This document shows, one piece after another, positions 17,117 through 24,017 of a stretch of 52,522 nt of DNA. Made by a program: the position numbers and the translations under genes. The first letter of the stretch is position 1, and each line of letters opens with the position of its first letter. Source of the DNA: Candidatus Iainarchaeum sp. (GTDB lineage Archaea > Micrarchaeota > Micrarchaeia > Anstonellales > Bilamarchaeaceae); the NCBI GenBank assembly GCA_028714535.1, contig JAQTME010000008.1:1-52522 (forward strand), in the 5' to 3' direction. The notes under the pieces are model-generated. The model saw nothing but the letters and a program-made list of their open reading frames with translations, had not been told where the DNA came from and ran no database searches.

Positions 17117-17218
17117 TTGCTTTATTTTTTCTTCTTTTCCTATCTTTGGAGTGGATATTAACACGCAGGGGCGTAGTCGCTCGGCATTCCGAGCGCCAAA
17201 CCCAGCTCACATTCGTTC

Positions 17219-17411
17219 GCAGGGGTAGCGAAGTGGTCAAACGCGGCAGACTCAAGAGGCTTTTTTGACCTCTGGTTTTACCAGGGCAAAAACCCTGGAA
17301 AAAAGCCATGAGGCCTTTAAAGCGGCGCAGCTGCGTCCGTTCCCCTTTCAATAGGGAAATGGGAAATCTGTTGGCCTAGCGCCTTCGAAGGTTCAAATCC
17401 TTCCCCCTGCA
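17219..17411 (+). tRNA. tRNA-Leu(CAA) with an intron at 37/38
   Basis: Acceptor GCAGGGG (17219-17225) pairs with CCCCTGC (17404-17410), with discriminator A at 17411 and no encoded CCA. The D stem is GCG/CGC. The anticodon stem GCAGA (17246-17250) pairs with TCTGT (17367-17371). The anticodon CAA is at 17253-17255. A long variable arm (GGC/GCC, class II) and a T arm GAAGG/CCTTC with loop TTCAAAT complete it. The intron is 17257-17365, between G37 and A38, the canonical archaeal position. Confidence 0.92.
17257..17365 (+). other. 109-nt tRNA-Leu intron with strong secondary structure
   Basis: Intron nucleotides 17258-17266 (GGCTTTTTT) pair with 17299-17307 (AAAAAAGCC), enclosing the hairpin CCAGGG/CCCTGG (17281-17286/17293-17298). 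Anticodon-loop CTCA (17251-17254) can pair either with TGAG (17309-17312), putting the 5' junction in a three-nucleotide bulge, or with TGGG (17360-17363), putting AA^A at the 3' junction. These are half bulge-helix-bulge elements for the splicing endonuclease. Length is unusually large for an archaeal tRNA intron. Confidence 0.8.
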
Positions 17412-17434
17412 AAAACTTTTTTGGAAAAAGTTTT
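17412..17434 (+). terminator. AT-rich stem-loop directly after tRNA-Leu
   Basis: A perfect 10-bp stem (AAAACTTTTT/AAAAAGTTTT, loop TGG) with a T-run starts right after the discriminator base. It may terminate or delimit the pre-tRNA. Confidence 0.45.
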
Positions 17435-17466
17435 ATCAAAAACGGGTTGATAGGGGAATCTTGAAC

Positions 17467-17490
17467 GAAGTTCAAGCCCTTCCCCCTGCA
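17467..17490 (+). repeat. Imperfect duplicate of the tRNA-Leu 3' end
   Basis: GAAGTTCAAGCCCTTCCCCC followed by TGCA resembles the T arm plus acceptor end at 17387-17411. It also forms the 3' half of an imperfect hairpin with AGGGGAA...TTGAAC just upstream. A GCAGGGG copy of the tRNA 5' end also occurs at 17165-17171. It could be a tRNA-end remnant of rearrangement or integration, or a structured RNA in its own right. Confidence 0.5.
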
Positions 17491-17495
17491 TTTTT

Positions 17496-17528
17496 GTTCA
17501 CTGGCCGAGCCGAAGGCTCGGCGTGAAC
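17496..17528. terminator. GC-rich inverted repeat between tRNA-Leu and ABC operon
   Basis: GTTCAC-TG-GCCGAGCC-GAA-GGCTCGGC-GTGAAC forms a 14-bp stem with a 2-nt bulge, preceded by TTTTT. It lies between the tRNA and the end of the minus-strand permease gene, so it could end transcription of either. Confidence 0.45.
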
Positions 17529-17565
17529 ACAGAGTTGTCCCTGCATATATTTCACAGGCGGCAGG

Positions 17566-18822
17566 TCATTCGTATCTCAATGCCTCCACCGGAGGTATCG
17601 CTTCCGCGCTCCTCGCAGGGAACACGCCCGCCACGACGCCTATGAGTATGGAGAACAGCAGGGTCCCGATTATCAGCTCCGCGGATATGGAGGTGGGCAC
17701 GTTGAATGAGCCCAGCACGGCCGATGCCGCGAAGCTCAGCAGCACGCCGAGCAGGCCACCTACGAAGCCGATTATGGCCGCCTCGGAGAGGAAAAGGGCC
17801 GTGACGTCCCGGTTTTTAGCGCCAAGGGACTTGAGGACGCCGATGTCCTTGGTCTGCTCGAGCACGCTCATGAACATGGTGTTGGCAACGCCGATGCCGC
17901 CCACAAGGAGCGAGATGGACGCTATCCCTCCGAGAAGCATGGTGAGGGTGTCGCTCACGCTCGAGACGGTCGACTGCATCTTTGCCGCGGTCATCACCTG
18001 GAAGTCCTCGGTCTGCTCGGTGACATGGTGGAGGGTTATGAGCCGCGATTCCACGGTGCCGGCGACAGTGTCGGTATCATAGCCGGAATTGGCCACTATA
18101 ACGACCTGGCTCACCGCGCTGGTGGCGCTAGTCAGGTTGAACATGCTCCTGGCAACTGCCTGGGGTATGAAAACAGTGGTATCGGTGCTGCCGCTGCCGG
18201 ATTCTGCCAGGATGCCGACCACGCGGAAGGAATTGCCGTCTATCTTTATCTCCTTGTTCAGCATGCTCAGGTCATTGAATGTCGCGTTTGCCACCCTGAA
18301 TCCTACCACGGCGGAATGCTGGTCGCTTGTGCTGAGATACCGCCCGTAGAGCATGTCCACGCCCACGGAATCCTGGAACGCCAGCGGCTGGGTGCCGACA
18401 ATCGTCAATGAGCTGTTCTTGTCCTTGTATTTTACGGTTTTTCGCGCCTCAACGCGGGCATCGAGCTTATATACCCCCGGAAGAGTCCGGAGGTCGTCGG
18501 CTTCCCTGAAGGTTATCTTGGCCGTCTGCTCCCCACGCTCGCGCCCGGGAGGCGCCGCCCCCTCGAAACCGCCGCCTGCCCCAATCACACCGAAGCCGCC
18601 GCCGGCGCCAAACGCCCTCATGCCGCCCGCGGAAACTGTTATGATGTTGCTGCCGAGGGCAGTCATGCGCTCGTTTATGCTCTCGCTTATCCCCATGCTT
18701 ATGCCGATGAGGGTGACTATGGATGCCATCCCTATCACTATGCCGAGGATGGTGAGCCAGCTCCGCAGGCTCCTGTGGCGGATGCTGTTCAGCGCCAGTG
18801 ATAATATGTCCTTGAGCTTCAT
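17566..18822 (-). CDS. MacB/FtsX-type ABC transporter permease
   Basis: The protein has 418 residues. It starts at MKLKDILSLALNSIRHRSLR, the typical MacB-PCD beginning; the frame is open further upstream but that region encodes another gene. TM1 is about residues 20-42. A large periplasmic-type extracytoplasmic domain (about 45-285) follows. Three C-terminal transmembrane helices include GGIASISLLVGGIGVANTMF and EQTKDIGVLKSLGAKNRDV, the FtsX-family coupling region. The extracellular loop has a Gly-rich stretch near residues 65-90. It is the last gene of a four-gene operon and overlaps the preceding 34-codon gene by TGATG. Confidence 0.93.
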   Translation of the reverse strand: MKLKDILSLALNSIRHRSLRSWLTILGIVIGMASIVTLIGISMGISESINERMTALGSNIITVSAGGMRAFGAGGGFGVIGAGGGFEGAAPPGRERGEQTAKITFREADDLRTLPGVYKLDARVEARKTVKYKDKNSSLTIVGTQPLAFQDSVGVDMLYGRYLSTSDQHSAVVGFRVANATFNDLSMLNKEIKIDGNSFRVVGILAESGSGSTDTTVFIPQAVARSMFNLTSATSAVSQVVIVANSGYDTDTVAGTVESRLITLHHVTEQTEDFQVMTAAKMQSTVSSVSDTLTMLLGGIASISLLVGGIGVANTMFMSVLEQTKDIGVLKSLGAKNRDVTALFLSEAAIIGFVGGLLGVLLSFAASAVLGSFNVPTSISAELIIGTLLFSILIGVVAGVFPARSAEAIPPVEALRYE

Positions 18823-18926
18823 CAGCCTGCCACCTTCCTGCCCTTCAGTTTCCTGCTGGCGATGTGCCACATGGCCAGCAGCGTCGCTGTGCCAATCAGC
18901 AGGACGTACATGAGGGCTTCGCTCAT
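18822..18926 (-). CDS. 34-aa single-pass membrane peptide in the ABC operon
   Basis: The ORF reads MSEALMYVLLIGTATLLAMW followed by a basic tail RKLKGRKVAG. The start ATG overlaps the stop of the upstream CARDB-like gene (ATGA), and its TGA overlaps the permease ATG (TGATG), so it is tightly coupled on both sides. One hydrophobic helix of about 17 residues is followed by positive charges (cytosolic side). The tail resembles the end of the CARDB-like protein (RKWKGGKVAAK), suggesting duplication of that anchor. It is too short for most gene callers. Confidence 0.6.
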   Translation of the reverse strand: MSEALMYVLLIGTATLLAMWHIASRKLKGRKVAG

Positions 18927-20521
18927 TTCGCAGCCACCTTTCCGCCTTTCCATTTGCGGTAGGCGAAGTAGCCAATCACCGCCACCACCAGCGCGCCAGC
19001 GAACAGGGGCAGCGAGCCGAGGCCGAAGATGCCGTTTCCTCCAGCCGCACCGTTGGTTCTGGGCCTGAAGCCGGAAGCCGACGCGTTGCCGTTGCCTGTG
19101 AAGCCCTGCCCGGAGGAGACGGTTATCTCCGCATACTTAGTAATCGTCTGCTCCTCGTTCTTGCTGTCCTTGAACCTTATAGTTATGGGGATGCCGTACT
19201 TGCCAGGGGCCAGGCCTGGCGCCACGTTCACGGTAAGATCGAAGGTAACGTAGTCGTCGACGTTCAGGGTGCCGATGAACTTATCCGTGGTTCCGGTCAA
19301 AGTCAGATCGTTTGCAGATGACGCCAGGACGTATACACTCCTGAGCGGGCCGTTCCCGACGTTGGAGATCTGCGCCGACACCGTGACGCCGTCGGTGCCG
19401 CTGGCGACGCTTGCCGGGTCGGTCTGGGTGCTCATTATCAGGTCAGGGGTCGCTGTGACCAGCACCCCGATATTCTGGGTGTATGTGTTGCCGTTGCTCG
19501 TTATGTTGATGGGGAAATTGAAGTAGTCGGTGAGGAGGGTCCCGGTCACCCCCACGGTTATTATCTTCGTCTGGTTCCCTCCTGGCGCAAGCGCGTCAAA
19601 ATAGATGCGCGTAGGGCCCAGAGGGACGAAATCGCTGCTTTGGGCGAGGTCAACTATGACAGATGAAGCGCCCTCGCCGAGGTTTTCCAGGGTCAATGCG
19701 AACTGCGCCTCTGACCCGACCTCAGTTGGCGTGAGCGGGACCAGGTAAACCCTCATCTGCGATGATGCGTCTTCAACGATGACAGGCCCGATGGAAACGG
19801 TCTGGTTGAGGGTGTTCTGCAGCGCATCCTGGTAGCTGACCACAACCGGAACAGTGTATTTGCCGGTTGCCGCGGAAGAGGAGGAAACGAGGGTCATCGA
19901 AACCGTCCTGGTGCTGTTGAAAGGCACGCTGCCTATCGACATCTGCGAGCCCCCGCCGATGGAGAACGACGATGAATCAGGCATGCTGATGACGGCGTTG
20001 TTCATGACACCGCCGGTGTTGGTGATTTCAAGCTGTGCGGTGATGGAACCCCCAGGTGCAACGGCCTGTGGCGCTACCGAAAGGGTCCTGACGGCGAGGA
20101 CCTGGTGCTGTGCGACGGCTATGGGAATTGAAAGGGATGTGCTTTTTGCGGCAGAGGAGCCCTGGTTTGCCAGGCCGCTCGCATAGCTGATCTGCAGGTC
20201 GACGACGAAGTAGCCGCTCGCCATCTGCTGCGGGACCGTAAAGGGCACCGAAGCCATCGCTGTGGAGCCCGCGCCGATGTCACCGAGGTAGATCTGGGAG
20301 TATTCTGTTTCGCCAGGTATCCTATAATAGATGGTGACGCCTTCTGCGCTATCAGCCCCTGAATTCTGTATCGTCATCTGGAGCTGCGTCGCTGCGCCTG
20401 CATAGACGGTTTCCGGAATGGTGGTGTGGTCCACCACCTGCAGCGCAGCCTCGGCATGCGCTGCGCCGGCAAACGCCAGCAGAGACAAAAATATCATTCC
20501 CAGGTATATCCCATATTTCAT
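18923..20521 (-). CDS. CARDB/S-layer-like multi-domain surface protein of the ABC operon
   Basis: The protein has 532 residues from MKYGIYLGMIFLSLLAF; an upstream in-frame Met pair (20527) is less likely. A signal peptide cleaved near AHA-EA is followed by about four Ig-like/CARDB repeats (NSGADSAEGVTIYY, NTGGVMNNAVISM, NLGEGASSVIVDL, NVGNGPLRSVYVL). A Gly/Asn linker and one C-terminal transmembrane helix (about 498-518) with RKWKGGKVAAK follow. This COG1361-like architecture often accompanies MacB-like ABC systems in archaea and probably acts as the extracytoplasmic adaptor. Several NxT/S sequons are present. Confidence 0.88.
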   Translation of the reverse strand: MKYGIYLGMIFLSLLAFAGAAHAEAALQVVDHTTIPETVYAGAATQLQMTIQNSGADSAEGVTIYYRIPGETEYSQIYLGDIGAGSTAMASVPFTVPQQMASGYFVVDLQISYASGLANQGSSAAKSTSLSIPIAVAQHQVLAVRTLSVAPQAVAPGGSITAQLEITNTGGVMNNAVISMPDSSSFSIGGGSQMSIGSVPFNSTRTVSMTLVSSSSAATGKYTVPVVVSYQDALQNTLNQTVSIGPVIVEDASSQMRVYLVPLTPTEVGSEAQFALTLENLGEGASSVIVDLAQSSDFVPLGPTRIYFDALAPGGNQTKIITVGVTGTLLTDYFNFPINITSNGNTYTQNIGVLVTATPDLIMSTQTDPASVASGTDGVTVSAQISNVGNGPLRSVYVLASSANDLTLTGTTDKFIGTLNVDDYVTFDLTVNVAPGLAPGKYGIPITIRFKDSKNEEQTITKYAEITVSSGQGFTGNGNASASGFRPRTNGAAGGNGIFGLGSLPLFAGALVVAVIGYFAYRKWKGGKVAAK

Positions 20522-20536
20522 GCACAATCCCTCGTT

Positions 20537-21274
20537 TTACATCGGTTTTATCTTGATGCTGCTCCCGTCTTTCGCGATACGGGGCTTCTGGAGCGTTTCC
20601 TTCTCTATCTGCCCGTCCCTCAGGTGGATTACCCTCTCGCTGTACGCCGCGACGACAGGCTCGTGTGTGACTATGACCACGGTTATCTTTTTTTCGCTCC
20701 ACAGCCGCGAAAGGAAGTCCATCACGTCCTTGCCGGACTTGGAATCCAGGTTGCCTGTCGGCTCGTCGGCGAGTATCATGCCGGGGCTGTTGGCGAGCGC
20801 CCGTGCGATGGCGACCCTCTGCCGCTCGCCGCCGCTCAGCTGGGACGGCTTGTTGTCGTGTTTGGGGGAAAGGCCGACGCCTGCCAGGCGCGCCTCAACG
20901 ATGCCGGCCCGCTCAGCCTCGCCCATCTCGCGTATTATCAGCGGCAGTTCCACGTTCTTGAAGACCGTGAGCGTAGGCGCGAGGTTGAACGCCTGGAACA
21001 CGAAGCCTATAGTCCTGTTCCTGGCTTCTGCCAGCTGGCTCTCGGTCATCTTTGAGACGGGCACGCCGTCAAGGTATACCTCGCCCGAAGTCGGGACGTC
21101 AAGGCAGCCGAGGAGGTGCAGGAGGGTGCTCTTTCCGCTGCCGGACGGGCCGACAATGGAGATGAATTCGCCTTTCCGTATCTTGAGGCTGACGCCCCTG
21201 AGCGCCTGGAAGTGAGTATTGCCGGTGACATACTCCTTGGTCGCTTTGTCTATTTCCAGTATGAATTCAGACAT
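20537..21274 (-). CDS. ABC transporter ATP-binding protein (MacB/LolD type)
   Basis: The protein has 245 residues. Walker A is GPSGSGKS (42-49), followed by LGCLDVPTSGEVYLDG, the Q-loop VFQAFNLAPTLTV, signature LSGGERQRVAIARALAN, Walker B ILADEPTGNLD and H-loop VTHEP. The LolD/MacB subfamily couples ATP hydrolysis to mechanotransmission or export, not classical transport. It is first in the operon, followed by the CARDB-like protein, the 34-aa peptide and the permease. The divergent membrane protein and regulator begin 112 bp away. Confidence 0.95.
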   Translation of the reverse strand: MSEFILEIDKATKEYVTGNTHFQALRGVSLKIRKGEFISIVGPSGSGKSTLLHLLGCLDVPTSGEVYLDGVPVSKMTESQLAEARNRTIGFVFQAFNLAPTLTVFKNVELPLIIREMGEAERAGIVEARLAGVGLSPKHDNKPSQLSGGERQRVAIARALANSPGMILADEPTGNLDSKSGKDVMDFLSRLWSEKKITVVIVTHEPVVAAYSERVIHLRDGQIEKETLQKPRIAKDGSSIKIKPM

Positions 21275-21385
21275 GACATCGCCTTCGGGTCTTCCAATCG
21301 CGTAGCAATCCTTTTGTAATGCTAATGTAACCTTAAAGTAATAATGTTTATTAAGCTATCGCGGGCATTAACTGCAGGTGAGGCT

Positions 21386-21730
21386 ATGGTTGGGGAATTT
21401 GGGCCGATGTTCGGGCAGCCGGACATTATACTGATTGGGATTTTCGGCGCGCTGCACATACTCGCAGCCGCGAGCGTCGTGGTCGCGGTGTTTTTCGCTT
21501 TCAAGCTGTACCGGGAAACCGACGGTGCGTGGTACTGGCTTTCGCTGCTGCTGTCGGCGTTCTTTTTCGCGCTCGGGCAGATGATCAAGATAGTGGCGCC
21601 CGGCGGGCCGCGTTTCGCGCTGTTCGGGATACTGAATGAGGGCGGCGACATAATAGCGACGCTGCTGCTCGCGGTATCCTGCTATGGCATCTACAAGACC
21701 ATGAAGGATATACGGAAGAGAGTGGAATGA
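21386..21730 (+). CDS. Small three-helix membrane protein
   Basis: The protein has 114 residues from the ATG at 21386. This start is chosen because GGTGAGG (21377-21383) gives a ribosome-binding site, and a TTTATTAAG box lies about 35 bp upstream; an ATG at 21344 overlaps that box. Three hydrophobic segments (IILIGIFGALHILAAASVVV, WYWLSLLLSAFFFALGQMI, IIATLLLAVSCYGIY) and a basic tail suggest a sensor- or accessory-type membrane protein. No family is recognised. It overlaps the next regulator gene by ATGA. Confidence 0.75.
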   Translation: MVGEFGPMFGQPDIILIGIFGALHILAAASVVVAVFFAFKLYRETDGAWYWLSLLLSAFFFALGQMIKIVAPGGPRFALFGILNEGGDIIATLLLAVSCYGIYKTMKDIRKRVE

Positions 21731-22017
21731 AGACCATCCTTTTCTACTGGAGCAAGGGCGCGGACACCCGGGTAAGGGTACTCCGGACCATCCAGCGCTG
21801 CAATGCGAGTGGCAAGGGCTGCTACCTCAATACCATCGCCGCCGCCCTGAAGCTGAGCCATGTCGCAATAAAGAAGCACCTTGACCTCCTCATCGAGGAG
21901 GGGTACGTGAAGATTATCAATCCCGGCGGCAAGCCGGTCTTCCTTGAGCTGAGCCGCAAGGGGCTCGAAGTCATGGATGAGTTCTCTCATAAGGCCGCTT
22001 CTGAGAAACGGCAGTGA
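21727..22017 (+). CDS. Winged helix-turn-helix transcriptional regulator
   Basis: The protein has 96 residues. Residues 14-80 form a wHTH: VRVLRTIQRCNASG, LNTIAAALKLSHVAIKKHLD (recognition helix) and LLIEEGYVKIINPGGKPVFL (wing). It resembles ArsR/MarR-like archaeal regulators. It is coupled by ATGA to the membrane protein upstream, a one-component membrane-plus-regulator arrangement. It may control the divergent ABC operon, by position only. Confidence 0.85.
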   Translation: MKTILFYWSKGADTRVRVLRTIQRCNASGKGCYLNTIAAALKLSHVAIKKHLDLLIEEGYVKIINPGGKPVFLELSRKGLEVMDEFSHKAASEKRQ

Positions 22018-22057
22018 ACACTGGCCGGATGGCCGGCAGGTTGGGCGCTGGAAACGG

Positions 22058-22065
22058 ATTTAATT
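22058..22065 (+). promoter_or_regulatory. TATA box of the coiled-coil membrane protein gene
   Basis: ATTTAATT is centred about 25 bp upstream of the ATG at 22086. It supports that start over an in-frame GTG at 22014. Confidence 0.55.
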
Positions 22066-22085
22066 GTAGCGTTTGCATTACAGCC

Positions 22086-22739
22086 ATGGCAAAGAAGAAG
22101 GAAGAGGCGGACGGCCCGCACGCGGGCTGGAAAAAGCTGCTTTACGGCGCATCGATACTGATTTCTTTCGTGGGCTCGCTGGTGCTGCTGGCGTTCACGT
22201 TCCTGATAAACGACGCCCTGGACAAGACGCGCGACCTGACGCTGACAAGCGTGGAGGGCATCCAGGGCGACCTTGCCGCGCTGGACAACGCCCTGGCAAG
22301 CGCCGAGCAGGAGCTGAACGTGGTCAACGACACGCTGAGCGGCCTGCAGGGGGCGTTCACGCCCCTGGAGTCCGGCCTGGAGAAAACCGGCGATTCCATA
22401 GAGAGCCTGGCGGATGCCGCCTCCAGCATACCGCTGATAGGGTCGACAGTGCCGACCGCGGCCTTGAAGGAAGCGTCCGGCTCCATGAAGGCGGCTGCGG
22501 CAGAGCTCAGCCTGACAGCTGCCACGTTCGAAGAGCACAAGACCACGATGGGCGAACTGCAGTCCAAGGTGGGCGAGATACGGCAGACGGTGTCCGCACA
22601 GCGGACGACGCTCGCAGAGACGGCAACATCGATACAGGACGTCTTCGGCCTCATCAAGCTGGCCAACTTCCTGTTCTTCCTGGTCGTGATAAGCATGTTC
22701 AGCATGCTCGTCATCAATTCTGCGGCCGGGCTCCTCTAG
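22086..22739 (+). CDS. Two-helix membrane protein with long helical external region
   Basis: The protein has 217 residues. A basic N-terminus (MAKKKEEADG) and TM1 (about 22-44) are followed by about 140 residues of heptad-like helix (TLTSVEGIQGDLAALDNALA; MGELQSKVGEIRQTV). TM2 lies near the C-terminus (about 190-214). The layout resembles methyl-accepting or tape-measure-like helical hairpins but no family motif is present. It is monocistronic and its stop shares CTAG with the opposing lipoprotein gene. Confidence 0.75.
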   Translation: MAKKKEEADGPHAGWKKLLYGASILISFVGSLVLLAFTFLINDALDKTRDLTLTSVEGIQGDLAALDNALASAEQELNVVNDTLSGLQGAFTPLESGLEKTGDSIESLADAASSIPLIGSTVPTAALKEASGSMKAAAAELSLTAATFEEHKTTMGELQSKVGEIRQTVSAQRTTLAETATSIQDVFGLIKLANFLFFLVVISMFSMLVINSAAGLL

Positions 22740-23248
22740 CCGAAGATGGTGACGTCTGCCCATTCAGTGCCGCCATAGCCAGCGGCCACCTTTTTCACGA
22801 AAATGCGGTAGGCATGGCCGTCCGGCGCGATCCAGGTGCGGGACTGACCTGGACAGGCCACGAACCGGTCCACGACCGTGCCGTTGGCGGCTATGCTGAA
22901 GATGCCACACGGCTCTGATGACGACGGGATTATGGAAACGTCGTCCAGCACCAGCGAGTAGTTGCCGAACTGGATGCCGGCCGGGAGCGGCGCGGTTGCG
23001 TTTGCAGTGGCGTTGGGAAGAGTGCCGTTGCTGATATTTGAAACGTTGCCAGTGCTGGCGTTCTGGGCCGTCATGTTGCTCTCATTGATGACGGACTCGC
23101 CTGGCGTGAGGTTCTGCACCGGTTGGGTCTGGTTATCCGCAGGAACGGTAGCGTTCGGAGTGCCGTTTGCAGGCGTGGGATTTTCCGTGGGCTGCTGGGT
23201 GCAGCCGAGCAGCAACAGCATGGAGAGTGCAATCAGCATGATGCGCAT
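22736..23248 (-). CDS. Asn/Thr-rich lipoprotein
   Basis: The protein has 170 residues. The signal peptide ends in lipobox LLLLGC, giving a lipid-anchored Cys. Residues 17-92 are a low-complexity Asn/Thr/Pro linker with about ten NxT/S sequons, probably heavily glycosylated. A C-terminal beta-rich domain of about 75 residues (FGNYSLVLDDVSIIPSSSEP, with two Cys, ending EWADVTIFG) follows. The function of that domain is unknown. It is divergent from the DUF424 gene with a shared promoter. Confidence 0.8.
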   Translation of the reverse strand: MRIMLIALSMLLLLGCTQQPTENPTPANGTPNATVPADNQTQPVQNLTPGESVINESNMTAQNASTGNVSNISNGTLPNATANATAPLPAGIQFGNYSLVLDDVSIIPSSSEPCGIFSIAANGTVVDRFVACPGQSRTWIAPDGHAYRIFVKKVAAGYGGTEWADVTIFG

Positions 23249-23273
23249 GAAAGCATATGGAAAAGCAAAACAG

Positions 23274-23279
23274 ATAAAT
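23274..23279. promoter_or_regulatory. Shared bidirectional TATA element (lipoprotein / DUF424)
   Basis: ATAAAT lies between the starts at 23248 (about 28 bp) and 23302 (about 26 bp), which are 54 bp apart. It supports the DUF424 start at 23302. Confidence 0.6.
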
Positions 23280-23301
23280 GATGCGTACGAATGCTGAAAC
23301 G

Positions 23302-23598
23302 ATGTACCTGAAGATACACGAGGGTGGCGGGCAGCGGGTCGTTGCCGTATGCGATGAGGAGCTCATAGGCAAGGTGCTCACGGACGGGAAGACCTACCTG
23401 GACCTTGACGCGCACAGGGGCTTCTACGTGGGCGAAAAGGCAGAGGCTGCCAACGTGAAGAAAGCGCTCGCCAGCTTCACATCGGCCAATCTTGTCGGCA
23501 AAAATGCGGTGAAAGTGGCGCTGGGCATGGGCCTTGCGTCCGACGACGACGTTATGTATATAAATAGGATACCGTATATCCAAATCTACAAAATCTAG
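23302..23598 (+). CDS. DUF424 family protein
   Basis: The protein has 98 residues. MYLKIHEGGGQRVVAVCDEE, LIGKVL and FYVGEKAE match the DUF424 signature (VAVCDxELIGK...FYxGE...NxVGxxAV). Family members are small archaeal proteins of unknown function; a role in tRNA/rRNA metabolism has been suggested from neighbourhoods but is unproven. In-frame upstream Met codons (23278, 23281) are rejected because they fall on the promoter. The ACT-domain gene follows after 11 bp. Confidence 0.88.
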   Translation: MYLKIHEGGGQRVVAVCDEELIGKVLTDGKTYLDLDAHRGFYVGEKAEAANVKKALASFTSANLVGKNAVKVALGMGLASDDDVMYINRIPYIQIYKI

Positions 23599-23609
23599 AG
23601 GTGGGGCAG

Positions 23610-24017
23610 ATGAAGGTACTTACGATAGTTGCGGACGACAAGGTGGGGCTTCTCGCGGACATATCATACATACTCAGCAAGAGCAGGATAAACATCGACT
23701 CCGTGAACGTGGATGTCGTGTCCGGAAAGGCGATAATAACGCTCAGCATATCAGACGTCATCAAGGGCAAAACAGTGCTCGAAGCTTCTGGCTACTCGGT
23801 CGAGGGCGGCGAGGCGGTCATAGTGAAGATGCCTGACCAGCCCGGCGAGCTCAACAGGATAACCGCCATGCTGTCCAAGGAGAGCATAAACATAGAGAAC
23901 GTGCACACCCTGTCCAAGGACGGCAAGAGCACAGTGCTTTCCATACGCACGGACAAGCCGAAAAGGGCTGCGACGGTCCTCAAGGCCTACCTCATAACCA
24001 GGGAATCGACCTACTGA
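23610..24017 (+). CDS. Double ACT-domain protein
   Basis: The protein has 135 residues. The ATG at 23610 has an upstream GAGGTGG ribosome-binding sequence; the GTG at 23601 is inside it. Two ACT domains are visible: VLTIVADDKVGLLADISYIL (1-70) and VIVKMPDQPGELNRITAMLS (about 73-132), with the glycine turn DKVGLL and DQPGEL where amino acids or other small ligands bind. It is a stand-alone allosteric-type regulator. It overlaps the 3' end of the opposing NFACT gene by 7 bp. Confidence 0.9.
   Translation: MKVLTIVADDKVGLLADISYILSKSRINIDSVNVDVVSGKAIITLSISDVIKGKTVLEASGYSVEGGEAVIVKMPDQPGELNRITAMLSKESINIENVHTLSKDGKSTVLSIRTDKPKRAATVLKAYLITRESTY

Noticed and set aside
17165-17200. A second tRNA beginning with GCAGGGG
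   Set aside because: The following bases do not form D and anticodon arms, so only the end repeat is reported.
18823-18975. N-terminal extension of the permease frame upstream of MKLKDILSLAL
   Set aside because: The extension is rich in polar residues, overlaps the 34-aa peptide and the end of the CARDB-like gene, and MacB-type permeases start at the chosen Met.
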